Part shown: positions 45,377-54,432 of the stretch, piece after piece
How the letters are laid out: every line of letters starts with the position of its first letter
Numbering within the stretch: the stretch's first letter is position 1
NCBI RefSeq assembly: GCF_014697545.1
Contig: NZ_JACJSA010000004.1
Coordinates: 186,001 to 250,000, forward strand
Direction: 5' to 3'
Length of the DNA stretch: 64,000 nt
Source of the DNA: Oscillatoria sp. FACHB-1407
GTDB taxonomy: Bacteria; Cyanobacteriota; Cyanobacteriia; Elainellales; Elainellaceae
The notes under the pieces: generated by a model
Told to the model about the DNA's origin: nothing
Seen by the model: only the letters and a program-made list of their open reading frames with translations
The model's database searches: none
Program-made: the position numbers and the translations under genes

Positions 45377-45769
45377 ATGCGAAAGATTATTCAAACGGAT
45401 CAAGCTCCCGCACCTGTGGGTCCCTATAACCAGGCGATCGCCACAACGGGGCAGTTGCTCTTTGTCTCTGGGCAGATTCCTCTTGATCCCCAAACGGGGG
45501 CGATCGTCGGCGAAGGGGATGTGGTGAAGCAGACCGAACAGGCGATCGCTAATCTGACTGCCATTTTGACTGCCGCCGGAGCGACGTTGAGTGATGTGGT
45601 GAAAACGACGGTATTTTTGGCGGACATGAACGACTTTGCCGCGATGAATGCAGTCTATGCTCGTGCTTTTGATGAAGCGACTGCGCCTGCGCGTGCCTGT
45701 GTGGAGGTGTCTCGGTTGCCCAAGGATGTGCGGGTTGAGATTGAGTGTATTGCTGTAATTGGCAGTTGA
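45377..45769 (+). CDS. ridA: RidA family enamine/imine deaminase
   Basis: RidA hydrolyses reactive 2-aminoacrylate and related enamines released by PLP enzymes. The 130-residue length is typical. Signature segments are [27 protein letters not shown] and the C-terminal [20 protein letters not shown], including the conserved Arg that contacts the carboxylate (PARAC) and the VEIEC end. It follows a heptamer-repeat spacer and has no obvious partner. Confidence 0.95.
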   Translation: MRKIIQTDQAPAPVGPYNQAIATTGQLLFVSGQIPLDPQTGAIVGEGDVVKQTEQAIANLTAILTAAGATLSDVVKTTVFLADMNDFAAMNAVYARAFDEATAPARACVEVSRLPKDVRVEIECIAVIGS

Positions 45770-45878
45770 GGTGGGAAGATCTCCCGTTTTGAGGTTCGGT
45801 TCCACCCACTTCTCTTCCCTTAAGGGCTTGTTAGAGTAATCAATAAGTTAACAAACCCTCTGAGTGAGGTTCCCCATC

Positions 45879-46211
45879 GTGAACAACACCAACCAACTTT
45901 CAGAACTCTTTGGAAGCAATGCTGAATCTGGCAACCTGTTTTTGCAATATGTGCAATCCATGAGTCCAGAGACGATCGCTCAATTGTCGAAGCCAGGTTC
46001 TCCAGAGGTCTTCCAGGTGATGGAGCGGAATATTATCGGGTTGTTGGGCGGTTTACCCTCCGAGCAATTTGACGTGACGATCACCACTAGCCGCGAGAGC
46101 TTAGGACGGTTGCTGGCTTCTGCAATGATGAGCGGTTACTTCCTCCGCAATGCTGAGCAACGCATGGCATTTGAGAAGACCTTGCTGGCTCATTCCTCCG
46201 ACGCTGAGTAA
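45879..46211 (+). CDS. DUF760 family protein
   Basis: The product (110 residues from the GTG at 45879, preceded by GAGG) reads LFLQYVQSMSPETIAQLSKP, then SPEVFQVMERNIIGLLGGLP and SRESLGRLLASAMMSGYFLR. This pattern fits DUF760, a small family shared by cyanobacteria and plastids with no settled function. A GTG 15 bp upstream is in frame but places the ribosome binding site inside the gene. Confidence 0.85.
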   Translation: MNNTNQLSELFGSNAESGNLFLQYVQSMSPETIAQLSKPGSPEVFQVMERNIIGLLGGLPSEQFDVTITTSRESLGRLLASAMMSGYFLRNAEQRMAFEKTLLAHSSDAE

Positions 46212-46231
46212 TACGTAACTCTGGGAGCAGT

Positions 46232-46251
46232 GGGCGTTTTGCAAAACGCCC
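46232..46251. terminator. Perfect 20-bp palindrome (GGGCGTTTTG/CAAAACGCCC)
   Basis: The palindrome follows the DUF760 stop codon by 20 bp and precedes mutY by 28 bp. It belongs to the same type as the GGTGTTTC/GAAACACC hairpin at 5263 and the hairpin inside the 92-bp insertion at 5572. No long T run follows, so termination may be partial. Confidence 0.6.
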
Positions 46252-46279
46252 CTACGAGAACCCAATCCTTGATTAAGCG

Positions 46280-47449
46280 GTGTCTTTGACCAAACTACCT
46301 TCAAATCAACAAGACTTAGGCTCGGCAGATCAAAAGCAAGATCTGTCGAGCTTTGTTATGGGTCAGGTGCAGCAATTGGCGATCGCCCCTTTACAGCAGG
46401 CATTGTTGCGTTGGTATGGCGAACAGGGGCGGGATCTGCCCTGGCGACGAACTCGTAATCCTTATCATATTTGGATTTCCGAGATTATGTTGCAGCAAAC
46501 CCAGGTCAAGACGGTGATCCCCTATTACGAACGGTGGTTGGCCCAGTTTCCCACGGTGGAAGATCTGGCGATCGCCCCTCAACAGCAAGTGCTCAAAGTG
46601 TGGCAAGGGTTGGGTTATTACGCTCGTGCCCGGAATTTGCACCGGGCGGCTCACGTGATTGTGCAGGAGCATGGAGGGCAGTTTCCATCGGAGTTTGAGA
46701 TAGTTTTGGCATTACCTGGAATTGGACGAACGACGGCTGGAGGTATCTTAAGTGCTGCCTTTGACTTGCCTACACCGATTTTAGATGGCAATGTGAAGAG
46801 GGTATTGGCAAGGCTGATTGCGTTGCCCGTTCCACCGAACCGTGCCCTTGAGTTGCTCTGGCAAGTCTCAACGGCTGTGCTCGATGTCCAGCATCCACGA
46901 GACTTTAACCAAGCCTTGATGGATCTGGGGGCGACGATTTGTACCCCCAAGAACCCGGCTTGTTTGCTGTGTCCGTGGCGAGAATGTTGTCAGGCTTATC
47001 AATTAAACATGCAAAACGAATTACCAACCTCTGAAACCCGCGCCCCTCTGCCCCGTAAGTTTATTGGTGTGGCGGTGATTTGGGATGACCAGGACAATAT
47101 TTTGATCGATCGTCGTCGGCAAGAGGGCTTGCTGGGGGGCTTGTGGGAGTTTCCAGGAGGCAAAGTCGAACCGGGAGAAACGATTGAGGAGTGCATCAAA
47201 CGCGAAATTCAAGAGGAATTGGGGATCGATATCGAAGTGGGCGATCGCCTCATGACCGTAAACCACACCTATTCTCACTTTCATGTCACCTTAAATGTGC
47301 ATCACTGTCGCCATCTCAGCGGCGAACCGCAACCGATCGAATGTGATGAGGTGAAATGGGTCACGCTCGATGAATTGCATGAATATCCCTTTCCAAAGGC
47401 AAATGTGCAGATTATTGATGCGTTGCTGAGCTATCGGGATGGGAAGTAG
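46280..47449 (+). CDS. mutY: A/G-specific adenine glycosylase
   Basis: MutY removes adenine mispaired with 8-oxoguanine, limiting G:C to T:A mutation. The 389-residue protein (GTG start) has the catalytic Glu in YHIWISEIMLQQTQVKT, the helix-hairpin-helix LPGIGRTTAGGI, catalytic Asp in PILDGNVKRVLARL, and the [4Fe-4S] cysteines CTPKNPACLLCPWRECC (C-x6-C-x2-C-x5-C). The C-terminal NUDIX-like domain (about 250-385), which recognises 8-oxoG, has FPGGKVEPGETIEECIKREI. A 30-residue N-terminal extension is poorly conserved. Confidence 0.95.
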   Translation: MSLTKLPSNQQDLGSADQKQDLSSFVMGQVQQLAIAPLQQALLRWYGEQGRDLPWRRTRNPYHIWISEIMLQQTQVKTVIPYYERWLAQFPTVEDLAIAPQQQVLKVWQGLGYYARARNLHRAAHVIVQEHGGQFPSEFEIVLALPGIGRTTAGGILSAAFDLPTPILDGNVKRVLARLIALPVPPNRALELLWQVSTAVLDVQHPRDFNQALMDLGATICTPKNPACLLCPWRECCQAYQLNMQNELPTSETRAPLPRKFIGVAVIWDDQDNILIDRRRQEGLLGGLWEFPGGKVEPGETIEECIKREIQEELGIDIEVGDRLMTVNHTYSHFHVTLNVHHCRHLSGEPQPIECDEVKWVTLDELHEYPFPKANVQIIDALLSYRDGK

Positions 47450-47467
47450 AGGGGTAGATATCCAGGA

Positions 47468-47556
47468 GAGACGCGATTAATCAAGAAGAGACGCGATTAA
47501 TCAAGAAGAGACGCGATTAATCAAGAAGAGACGCGATTAATCGCGTCTCTTCTTGA
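47468..47556. terminator. Terminator palindrome with tandemly amplified 5' arm
   Basis: Three 20-bp tandem copies (GAGACGCGATTAATCAAGAA at 47468, 47488 and 47508) lead into a perfect 36-bp palindrome at 47521-47556. The single 3' arm can pair with any upstream copy, so several alternative hairpins are possible. It lies between the convergent mutY and ABC transporter genes and probably ends both. Confidence 0.8.
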
Positions 47557-47568
47557 TATCCCTACTCC

Positions 47569-49299
47569 CTATTGAAACTGTTGGGCATAAAACCGGGCAT
47601 AGCGATCGCCCCGTTCCAGTAACTCTGCGTGAGTGCCGGATTCTACAACCCGTCCTTTTTCTAAAACCAGGATGCGATCGGCACGACGAACGGTGGCGAG
47701 GCGATGGGCGATGATGAATACAGTACGATTTCGCATGATGCGCTCTAGAGCTTCCTGCACCAGTGCCTCGGATTCTGAGTCGAGGGCTGAGGTGGCTTCA
47801 TCGAGGATCAGAATGCGGGGATTGAGGAGAACCGCACGGGCGATCGCGATCCGTTGGCGTTGTCCCCCGGAGAGATTGACGCCCCGTTCCCCCACCCAGG
47901 TTTGGTAGCCATCGGGAAACTGGCTGATGAATTGGTGAGCATTGGCAACTTTAGCTGCTTCTTGGACGGCTTCCAGGTCGATCGTGGTTTGACCAAAGGC
48001 GATGTTTTGGGCGATCGTCCCCGAAAACAAAATGGTTTCTTGAGGCACGATGCCGATCTGTCGTCGCAAGCTTTGTAGTGAAACCGTGCGAATGTCCGTG
48101 CCATCGATGAGAACTTGTCCTGACTGCGGATCGTAAAAGCGAGGCAACAAATTCACTAATGTCGTTTTACCTGCCCCGGAAGCACCCACTAGCGCGATCG
48201 CCTCTCCGGGAAATGCCAGCAGGTTTAAGTCTTGCAGCACGGGTTGATTGGGTTGATAACCGAAGCTGACGTTATGGTATTCCACTTTGCCTGTAACTGA
48301 GGGAAGCGGCACTGCCTCAGTCGGATCTAAAACTCCCGGTTCAATCGCCAGTAATTCAAACACGCGATCGACCGATGCTTCCCCTTGTTTGAACTCGTTG
48401 TAATTGCTGGTGGTAATCGAGATGGGGTCAATCAGCAACGCGACTGCCGCAATGTAGCTGACAAATTCCGCTGCCGTCAGGTTGTTCTGGGCGATCTGCC
48501 ATCCCCCAAGCAGAAACAGCAGCAACACACTCATCGCTTCCAGGAAGCCGACCACCGGAAACTGAATTGCTTTGAGTCGTTCCGCTGCATATTTCGCCTG
48601 GCGATTGCGTTCTGCCTCACGACTAAAACGGGCAATCTCGTAATCCTCAGCGGCAAAGGCACGAATCAGGCGAATGCCACTAAACACCTCGGTCAGTAGG
48701 GCAGAGAGATCAGATACCCGACTTTGACTGCGACGCGAGTAAACCAGCAGTTGCTCACCAAATCTGCCGATCAGAACGCCCATGAGTGGAGCAATCACCA
48801 GCGTTGCCAGGGTCAGTTGCCAGTTGAGGTAGACCATATAGCCCAGCACAACGATCAACTGCAAAATGCAAGGCACAAACTGGTGAAAGACTTTGTTGAT
48901 GACTTCCCCCACGCGATCGACATCTTCCGTGAGGCGATAGCTCAAATCTCCCGTTTGAGACGTTTCAAAATAACTGAGGCTGAGCATTTGCAGATGAGCA
49001 TAGACTCGCTTTCGCAGATCCAGGGCGATCGCCAATGCCGCCTTTGCCATCAACGCATCCTGCCCAAACTGCACAGCCCCCCGCACCACAAACACCACTG
49101 CACTCAGTGCGGCTAACTGGGCGATCGCCACCACTTTTCCCTGTCCGATCAGGTTGGCTATTTCTCCCGCAAGCCATGCCAGCAGAGGCCAAAACACTGT
49201 GAATGCCAGAGTGCAGGTGAGAGCCTGGGCGATCGTGGCTCGGTGAGGATGCAGATAGGGGAGCAGTTGCCAGTAGCTAGAACGCCGTTTCAAACCCAA
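47569..49299 (-). CDS. ABC transporter, fused permease and ATPase (MsbA/lipid exporter-like)
   Basis: The 576-residue half-transporter has six hydrophobic segments in the first 310 residues and one nucleotide-binding domain: Walker A GASGAGKTT, Q-loop PQETILFSG, signature LSGGQRQRIAIARA, Walker B ILILDEATSALD and switch His in FIIAHRLATVRR. It works as a homo- or heterodimer exporting lipid, peptide or drug; the substrate is not predictable. The best start is unclear: TTG at 49299 is used here, since no ATG lies nearby upstream. Confidence 0.9.
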   Translation of the reverse strand: MGLKRRSSYWQLLPYLHPHRATIAQALTCTLAFTVFWPLLAWLAGEIANLIGQGKVVAIAQLAALSAVVFVVRGAVQFGQDALMAKAALAIALDLRKRVYAHLQMLSLSYFETSQTGDLSYRLTEDVDRVGEVINKVFHQFVPCILQLIVVLGYMVYLNWQLTLATLVIAPLMGVLIGRFGEQLLVYSRRSQSRVSDLSALLTEVFSGIRLIRAFAAEDYEIARFSREAERNRQAKYAAERLKAIQFPVVGFLEAMSVLLLFLLGGWQIAQNNLTAAEFVSYIAAVALLIDPISITTSNYNEFKQGEASVDRVFELLAIEPGVLDPTEAVPLPSVTGKVEYHNVSFGYQPNQPVLQDLNLLAFPGEAIALVGASGAGKTTLVNLLPRFYDPQSGQVLIDGTDIRTVSLQSLRRQIGIVPQETILFSGTIAQNIAFGQTTIDLEAVQEAAKVANAHQFISQFPDGYQTWVGERGVNLSGGQRQRIAIARAVLLNPRILILDEATSALDSESEALVQEALERIMRNRTVFIIAHRLATVRRADRILVLEKGRVVESGTHAELLERGDRYARFYAQQFQ

Positions 49300-49368
49300 A
49301 ATTCCAAAATCGTTGCTCTGTTAGGCTATCAGGAAACGGGAAGAGAGAAGTGAGAAGCGGTAAATTGC

Positions 49369-50040
49369 TCAGTACAGTGCGATCGCCCGCACTAACAAAC
49401 GAAATTCCCCTGGAGTGAAATGGGGATTTAGCCCTCCGTCGTATTCAAATTTGCTCAACATTAGTTGCATAGAGCGGATTTGGGCAGTGTTGAGGGGTGG
49501 AGCCGAGTTGACGGTTTTAGCGCGAAAGACTGGAATGAGTTGGGCGAAGGGAACCTGAATGGTGATCCACTCATTTGCAACCGTGTCGAAGGAGTGGGAG
49601 TAGGCGATGCTGTCCCAGGAGTTGGCATCGCGGATAAGAAACTTGTAGCGTTGCCCATCTCCCTTAATCTGCAACTCTAGCCCCGTCGCATTGGCTAGAT
49701 CCAAAGGGGGTTCAAAGTTGCGTGTCCGCACCGAGGCAAAGCCACCCGAATTAGCTGTCGAGACGTATCCGGTAAATAGTGCTCCTTCGGGATTGGGCTG
49801 CAAGGAACTAGCACTTACACCCCCCATAACCACATCATCCAACGCTCCCCAGGTTTCACCCATTGCCTCAGGCGATCGCTGAAAGTCAAACAGGACATTG
49901 CCGAGTGGTTGAGGAGGAGCAGGGGGGGTAGAACCAAACATGATTTTTTTGAGGCAGCTAATCAGGGGAATCGTCTCAAAGTAGGACAGGGTTTGTAGAA
50001 AACGACCCAAATCCCATTGAGTACCTGTAGGTTGAGACAT
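49369..50040 (-). CDS. CIA30 family protein
   Basis: The 223-residue protein carries a CIA30 domain from about residue 45: LFDFQRSPEAMGETWGALDD and VVMGGVSASSL, then GYVSTANSGGFASVRTRNF and LELQIKGDGQRYKFLIRD. The fold is a galactose-binding-like beta sandwich. In mitochondria CIA30 (NDUFAF1) helps assemble complex I; in cyanobacteria a role with NDH-1 or another complex is only suggested. No signal peptide is evident. It lies 70 bp upstream of the ABC transporter on the same strand. Confidence 0.87.
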   Translation of the reverse strand: MSQPTGTQWDLGRFLQTLSYFETIPLISCLKKIMFGSTPPAPPQPLGNVLFDFQRSPEAMGETWGALDDVVMGGVSASSLQPNPEGALFTGYVSTANSGGFASVRTRNFEPPLDLANATGLELQIKGDGQRYKFLIRDANSWDSIAYSHSFDTVANEWITIQVPFAQLIPVFRAKTVNSAPPLNTAQIRSMQLMLSKFEYDGGLNPHFTPGEFRLLVRAIALY

Positions 50041-50149
50041 ACGGCGGCGATCGCAATTGAATAAATAGATCGTTGAATAAATAAATCTCTCCTCAATCTT
50101 AATTGAAGAGAGACGTGCAAAGGACTTCTAAAAGTTGAAATGGCGATCG

Positions 50150-50290
50150 CTAAAAGCGGATCAATCCATAATACGAACTGGCAGCAATCAACAGAATCAC
50201 TGCAACCCCGATTCCAGTGTAAAGAACCAATTGTAGGGATGGATTTTTAGGGGATAGTTCACCTTCATGTTGTTTAGAAGTATCTCTCAT
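50150..50290 (-). CDS. Small single-helix membrane protein
   Basis: The product is 46 residues: a polar charged start (MRDTSKQHEGELSPKNP), then one transmembrane helix (LQLVLYTGIGVAVILLIAAS) and a short end SSYYGLIRF. GGAG lies 9 nt before the ATG at 50290, which decides this start over an ATG run 66 bp upstream. Photosynthetic complexes contain many one-helix subunits of this size; I cannot assign it to one. Confidence 0.65.
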   Translation of the reverse strand: MRDTSKQHEGELSPKNPSLQLVLYTGIGVAVILLIAASSYYGLIRF

Positions 50291-50659
50291 GGGTTTATCT
50301 CCAACACGATTAAAAGTTCTCTGATGGTTACGTATCTGTTTACGCATCATCATCACGCAGCCTGACTAAACCTTCATCTTGCTCTGGAATGATAGCCACT
50401 TCTGTGGAATGGTACGTTTGCACTAAAACATCTACTTGCGACAGACGACGTTCATCGGTGCAAATCTTATAACGGAAATGTAATGCCAATTTTGGATTTC
50501 AGATTTGCAATTTTGAGAGGATGTGTTGGTGAGGATGTCTTGCTAAAAGAAATAGTTAACCGCACCTTTCAAAACGATTGAAACTCGAAATGGGATTACT
50601 TCTTGCCAATGTGCAAGTTGCAAAGACAAGGTTTAGAGATGCAGAGGGAACGGAGAACC
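50291..50659. other. Divergent promoter spacer
   Basis: About 370 bp between the small membrane protein and the next plus-strand gene. No repeat, RNA or further gene is visible. Confidence 0.4.
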
Positions 50660-51061
50660 ATGGCGAACAAATCGCAAACAAAAGAATTACAAAAAAACTC
50701 AATGATGGCGCATTTGTTGGATGCACTGGAAGCCGGGCAAGACATTGGTCATTACGGCAGATTGGTGTTTGCGATGGTGGCACGCCATTTTATGAGTGAG
50801 CAGGAGTTGATTCGCTATCTCATGAAAGATCCAGAATGTAGCGAAGGAGATGCAAAATCACTCGTGCGCCAAGTGGAAGGCAAAGATTACAATCCACCCA
50901 AGCGAGAAAGGATTTTAGAGTGGCAACAACATCAAGAGTTTCCCATTTGTCCCGATTCGGAAGATCCTGACAGTTGCAATGTTTACAAGGATCTGACCTT
51001 CCCCGATGAAGTATACGAGCACATCAATAGTTATTACGAGCAAAAATCAACTGTGAGTTGA
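50660..51061 (+). CDS. Conserved cyanobacterial-type hypothetical protein
   Basis: From the ATG at 50660 (CGGAG just upstream) the product is 133 residues. It has a helical first half (MMAHLLDALEAGQDIGHYGR and LVFAMVARHFMSEQELIRYL) and a distinctive end, FPICPDSEDPDSCNVYKDLT then FPDEVYEHINSYYEQ, with two cysteines 9 residues apart. The first half resembles a small winged-helix or DnaD-like helical bundle, but this is only an impression. It precedes a ribbon-helix-helix-like gene by about 50 bp and may be cotranscribed with it. Confidence 0.7.
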   Translation: MANKSQTKELQKNSMMAHLLDALEAGQDIGHYGRLVFAMVARHFMSEQELIRYLMKDPECSEGDAKSLVRQVEGKDYNPPKRERILEWQQHQEFPICPDSEDPDSCNVYKDLTFPDEVYEHINSYYEQKSTVS

Positions 51062-51113
51062 CAGGTTTGGGGCGATCGCTGATAGGTTAACAGTAGCGAG
51101 TTTGGGTCTGACG

Positions 51114-51512
51114 ATGGCGATCGACGAAACGTCTGTGAGAATTCATCTGCCTCAACACCTGCTTGAACGGGTCAGAGCTTATCAAATGGAGCACAGTATC
51201 ACCAGTTTTTCGGCAGCCGTGATTCAAGTGTTAGAGCAGTTTTTTACGCCGTCGTCCGATGCCCCAACTTACGCCCCACTCGATCGCCTCGAAGCCTTAG
51301 AAAAGGAAGTTCAAAGCCTTTCCTATCAACTGGCGCAACTCAATCGGCAGATGATAGCTCAATCAATGCCACCGCAGTTGTGGAGTCAACCTCCCTCACC
51401 TGAATCTCTGAGAAATTCATACGGTATGGCTCAACCGCTTACCTATGAGGATATTGAGGATGAGCCAGATGAGATTTTATGGGATTTTATGCCTCCAGAA
51501 GGAAAACCATAG
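51114..51512 (+). CDS. Ribbon-helix-helix-like DNA-binding protein
   Basis: The product (132 residues from the ATG at 51114) opens with TSVRIHLPQHLLERVRAYQM and HSITSFSAAVIQVLEQFF, a beta strand and two helices like the CopG/Arc ribbon-helix-helix. A coiled-coil segment follows (LDRLEALEKEVQSLSYQLAQ) and an acidic tail. It may be a small transcriptional regulator or plasmid-type antitoxin; no toxin gene is adjacent. Confidence 0.65.
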   Translation: MAIDETSVRIHLPQHLLERVRAYQMEHSITSFSAAVIQVLEQFFTPSSDAPTYAPLDRLEALEKEVQSLSYQLAQLNRQMIAQSMPPQLWSQPPSPESLRNSYGMAQPLTYEDIEDEPDEILWDFMPPEGKP

Positions 51513-51529
51513 GATGAGAAGTAGGAGTT

Positions 51530-51609
51530 TGGTTTAAGAGCCCGGCGAATGAATTTGCGGCTACCAGAGCCAAGTCCGCCGACGTAGGCTACCGGAGATC
51601 AAAGGTTGA
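51530..51609 (+). repeat. MITE-like repeat A, partial copy
   Basis: The left half (GGTTTAAGAGCCCGGCGAAT ... AAGTCCGCCGACG) ends in CGGAGATCAAAGGTTGAG, as in the partial copy at 36411. It lies between convergent genes, 18 bp after the ribbon-helix-helix-like stop codon. Confidence 0.7.
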
Positions 51610-51631
51610 GAGACTGTTGGTCATTTACAAA

Positions 51632-53527
51632 TCACCGACTGTTCAAATCCTTGCGGACTGCGGATGTATCCCAGGCGAGATCAACTTCGCTAGCGAAGTC
51701 TTCTTCATCGGTTTGCAGGAGTTGTGCCAGATCTTGCGCTAACTGACGCGATCGCGCCACCAAAAAGGTTTCATCTCCTTCGGTCATAGCGATTTCGTGT
51801 AATGCCTCCTCGTCGTGATGTTTGAAGGTTTGAGCCGCACGATGGGCTCTGTAGGAGCGAACTCCCAGGAGTCTGAGTGCTTCGACTCCCATATTCAGTG
51901 CAGCGTCAAACGTCTCACGTTGAATCACATCAACCTCCCGGCGAATGAGTTCATAGGCATGGCGGCGATCGATCGCCCGTGCCAGGATTTTCAGATGGGG
52001 GTAATGCTTGTGAGCCAGATCAACGATTTCGAGAATGGTGTCTCGCTCATCAATCGCGATCACCAGTAACTTAGCCCGCTCTGCCCCTGCTGCGTGGAGC
52101 AAATCAAGCCGAGCGGCATCTCCATAAAATACCTTCCAGTCGAAGCGACGTAACAACTCAATTTGAGTGGGGTTGTGATCGAGAACCGTGATCGTGCAAC
52201 CGTTGGCGATTAACAAACGCCCAATAATTTGCCCGAACCGCCCAAATCCTGCGATGATCACCGGATTTTCGTTGTCGTCAATCTCGTCAGCGTCGCGATC
52301 GGGAGTCAGGTTAGCAAAGCGAGGTTGTACAAATCGCTCATTCACAATCATCAGCAACGGTGTCAGCATCATAGACAGGGCGACAACTGCCACCAGGGGG
52401 GCGGCGATCTCTGGTGTGAGAACTTTCGTCTGAGTCGCAAATGAGAAGAGAACAAAGGCAAATTCGCCACCCTGAGCGAGAGCAAATGCCAGCAGCAACC
52501 CCTGACTGAGTTGCAATCTAAAGAAACGCCCCAGGGCAAACAAAACGGCAAACTTGGCGATCGCCAACACCACAACCAACCCCAAGATCAGCAGGGGTTG
52601 TTGAAACAGCAAATTAAAGTTAATGCTGGCTCCCACCGAGATGAAGAACAAGCCCAACAGCAACCCCTTAAACGGATCGATGTCGCTTTCTAGTTCGTGG
52701 CGATACTCGTTATCTGCCAGCACCACCCCTGCGACAAACGTGCCCAATGCCGGAGACAGACCCACCTGTTGCATCGCCAGCGCAATTCCAATCACGAGCA
52801 ATAGAGCCGTTGCTGTGAAAATCTCACGCAATCGGGTAGCCGCAATAAACCGGAACACTGGACGCATGAGGAACCGTCCGCCGACAATGATGCCGCCGAC
52901 CACACCCATAACCAGCAACGCTTGCTGCCAGGGGGGCAGGGCAGGTGTAGATTCCTCAACGGCGACTAAAATCGCCTGATTTGTATGCTTAGCTGACTCC
53001 AGTGCCGACACTGCCAATAACGGCAAAAACGCCAGAATCGGAATAACCGCAATATCTTGAAATAGCAACACTGAGAAAGCCGATTGTCCGCCTTCAGTTT
53101 TGCTCAAGCCTTTTTCGTTGAGGGTTTGCAACACAATCGCCGTGGATGACATCGCCAAAATCATGCCGATCGCGATCGCCATCTGCCAGGGGACGCCAAA
53201 CAGCAACCCAAGAACCGCGAACACCAATGTCGTCACCACGACTTGTAAGCCACCCAACCCTAAAATGGGAACTCGCAATCGCCACAGTAGCTCTGGTTGC
53301 AATTCCAACCCGACCAAAAACAACATCATCACCACGCCAAACTCGGCGAAGTGCATTACATCCTCCCCCTCTTGCCCCACCAGGCGCAACCCAAAGGGAC
53401 CGATCAGCACCCCTGCAATTAAATACCCCAACACTGAACCCAACCCTAACCGCTTAGCGATCGGCACTGACAGAACAGCCGCTGTGAGATAAATAAATGC
53501 CTGAAAGAAAAAACCTTCGTTATACAT
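51632..53527 (-). CDS. CPA2-type cation:proton antiporter with RCK domain (KefB/KefC-like)
   Basis: The 631-residue protein has 11-13 hydrophobic segments in residues 1-385, with the family core LGLGSVLGYLIAGVLIGPFG and LALGTFVAGVVLADNEYRHE (the latter spelled SPALGTFVAGVVLADNEYR). An RCK N domain follows (VIIAGFGRFGQIIGRLLIAN, dinucleotide fold GxGxxG), ending in DAALNMGVEALRLLGV, typical of Kef. It exchanges K+ or Na+ for H+ across the membrane under nucleotide or glutathione control. Its gene overlaps the upstream flavodoxin-fold gene by 8 bp, matching the kefG-kefB arrangement. Confidence 0.92.
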   Translation of the reverse strand: MYNEGFFFQAFIYLTAAVLSVPIAKRLGLGSVLGYLIAGVLIGPFGLRLVGQEGEDVMHFAEFGVVMMLFLVGLELQPELLWRLRVPILGLGGLQVVVTTLVFAVLGLLFGVPWQMAIAIGMILAMSSTAIVLQTLNEKGLSKTEGGQSAFSVLLFQDIAVIPILAFLPLLAVSALESAKHTNQAILVAVEESTPALPPWQQALLVMGVVGGIIVGGRFLMRPVFRFIAATRLREIFTATALLLVIGIALAMQQVGLSPALGTFVAGVVLADNEYRHELESDIDPFKGLLLGLFFISVGASINFNLLFQQPLLILGLVVVLAIAKFAVLFALGRFFRLQLSQGLLLAFALAQGGEFAFVLFSFATQTKVLTPEIAAPLVAVVALSMMLTPLLMIVNERFVQPRFANLTPDRDADEIDDNENPVIIAGFGRFGQIIGRLLIANGCTITVLDHNPTQIELLRRFDWKVFYGDAARLDLLHAAGAERAKLLVIAIDERDTILEIVDLAHKHYPHLKILARAIDRRHAYELIRREVDVIQRETFDAALNMGVEALRLLGVRSYRAHRAAQTFKHHDEEALHEIAMTEGDETFLVARSRQLAQDLAQLLQTDEEDFASEVDLAWDTSAVRKDLNSR

Positions 53528-54155
53528 GGTGTGTCACATCTTGCGTTTGGATGACCTGATCAAGAGCTTCGTTAAAGTATTTGAAGTGGATAAGTTGCTC
53601 CCAGGTGATGGTGCGATCGCGCAAAGCGATAATCAGTCGCCTGTAGTCTTTAATGTGTTGCTCAATGTAAGCTTCATCGTTGAGTTTGTGTGTCCCATGA
53701 ATCACAAACGGCGGCAAATAATCCATACCGCAGAGTCGTGCTGTCTGCTCAAATGGAGCGAGCAACTCTCGAATTGAGAAGTAGTTGTGTCCTTCTCGTC
53801 GGTAAGCGTCCTGGCTGCCCCCAGTGGTGATGGCAGAGAGCACTTTTTTGCCGCGCAATGCCGTCCCATTATGACCATAGGCAAACCCATATTGCAGCAC
53901 TAGATCTTGCCACTCCTTGAGAATCGCAGGGCTGCTGTACCAATAAAAGGGATGCTGAAAAATAATAATGTCGTGAGCCAACAACAAATCTTGTTCTGCT
54001 TTCACATTGATGTGGAAGTTTGGGTAGTGCTCGTAGAGGTCATGAATGGTAATTGACTCTAATTTTGAAACCGCCCGAATGAGTCGTCGATTAATGCGTG
54101 ACTTTTCTAAAGCGGGATGAGCAAACAGGATTAGAACACGGTTCAGGTCACTCAT
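53520..54155 (-). CDS. KefG/KefF-like NAD(P)H oxidoreductase, ancillary subunit
   Basis: From the ATG at 54155 the product is 211 residues, MSDLNRVLILFAHPALEKSR. It has the flavodoxin-like fold with FMN-binding FQHPFYWYSSPAILKEWQD and AITTGGSQDAYRREGHNYFS. KefF and KefG proteins bind and activate Kef potassium efflux systems in gamma-proteobacteria. The 8-bp overlap with the antiporter gene argues for translational coupling and for that role here. A longer upstream start adds ten unconserved residues. Confidence 0.9.
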   Translation of the reverse strand: MSDLNRVLILFAHPALEKSRINRRLIRAVSKLESITIHDLYEHYPNFHINVKAEQDLLLAHDIIIFQHPFYWYSSPAILKEWQDLVLQYGFAYGHNGTALRGKKVLSAITTGGSQDAYRREGHNYFSIRELLAPFEQTARLCGMDYLPPFVIHGTHKLNDEAYIEQHIKDYRRLIIALRDRTITWEQLIHFKYFNEALDQVIQTQDVTHHV

Positions 54156-54432
54156 GAGGATTGTGCGGTGAAAGGCGGAAGGCAAAAAAGAAAGGGTAAA
54201 GGGCTATAGATAAAGGTAGATTCGAGTAGTTTGCAACTAAAGCCTCAAGGAGAAGAGTAGCATTCTACAGCAAATGTTCTGATGCTAATCTTGCTTTTAG
54301 TTGATGCTTGCCATCTAACGGATACCCAGGCAATATGAAGCTGCTCTGGAAAGAGGCTTAGCCCTTTGGTTTGCGCTGATTGATGTAGTGCAAACTCATG
54401 TAAAAACGGCAGTCCCTCTTTCCCTCTTCTCC

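Noticed and set aside
47468-47556. CRISPR-like tandem array
   Set aside because: The 20-bp units abut with no unique spacers and end in a palindrome; no cas genes are present.
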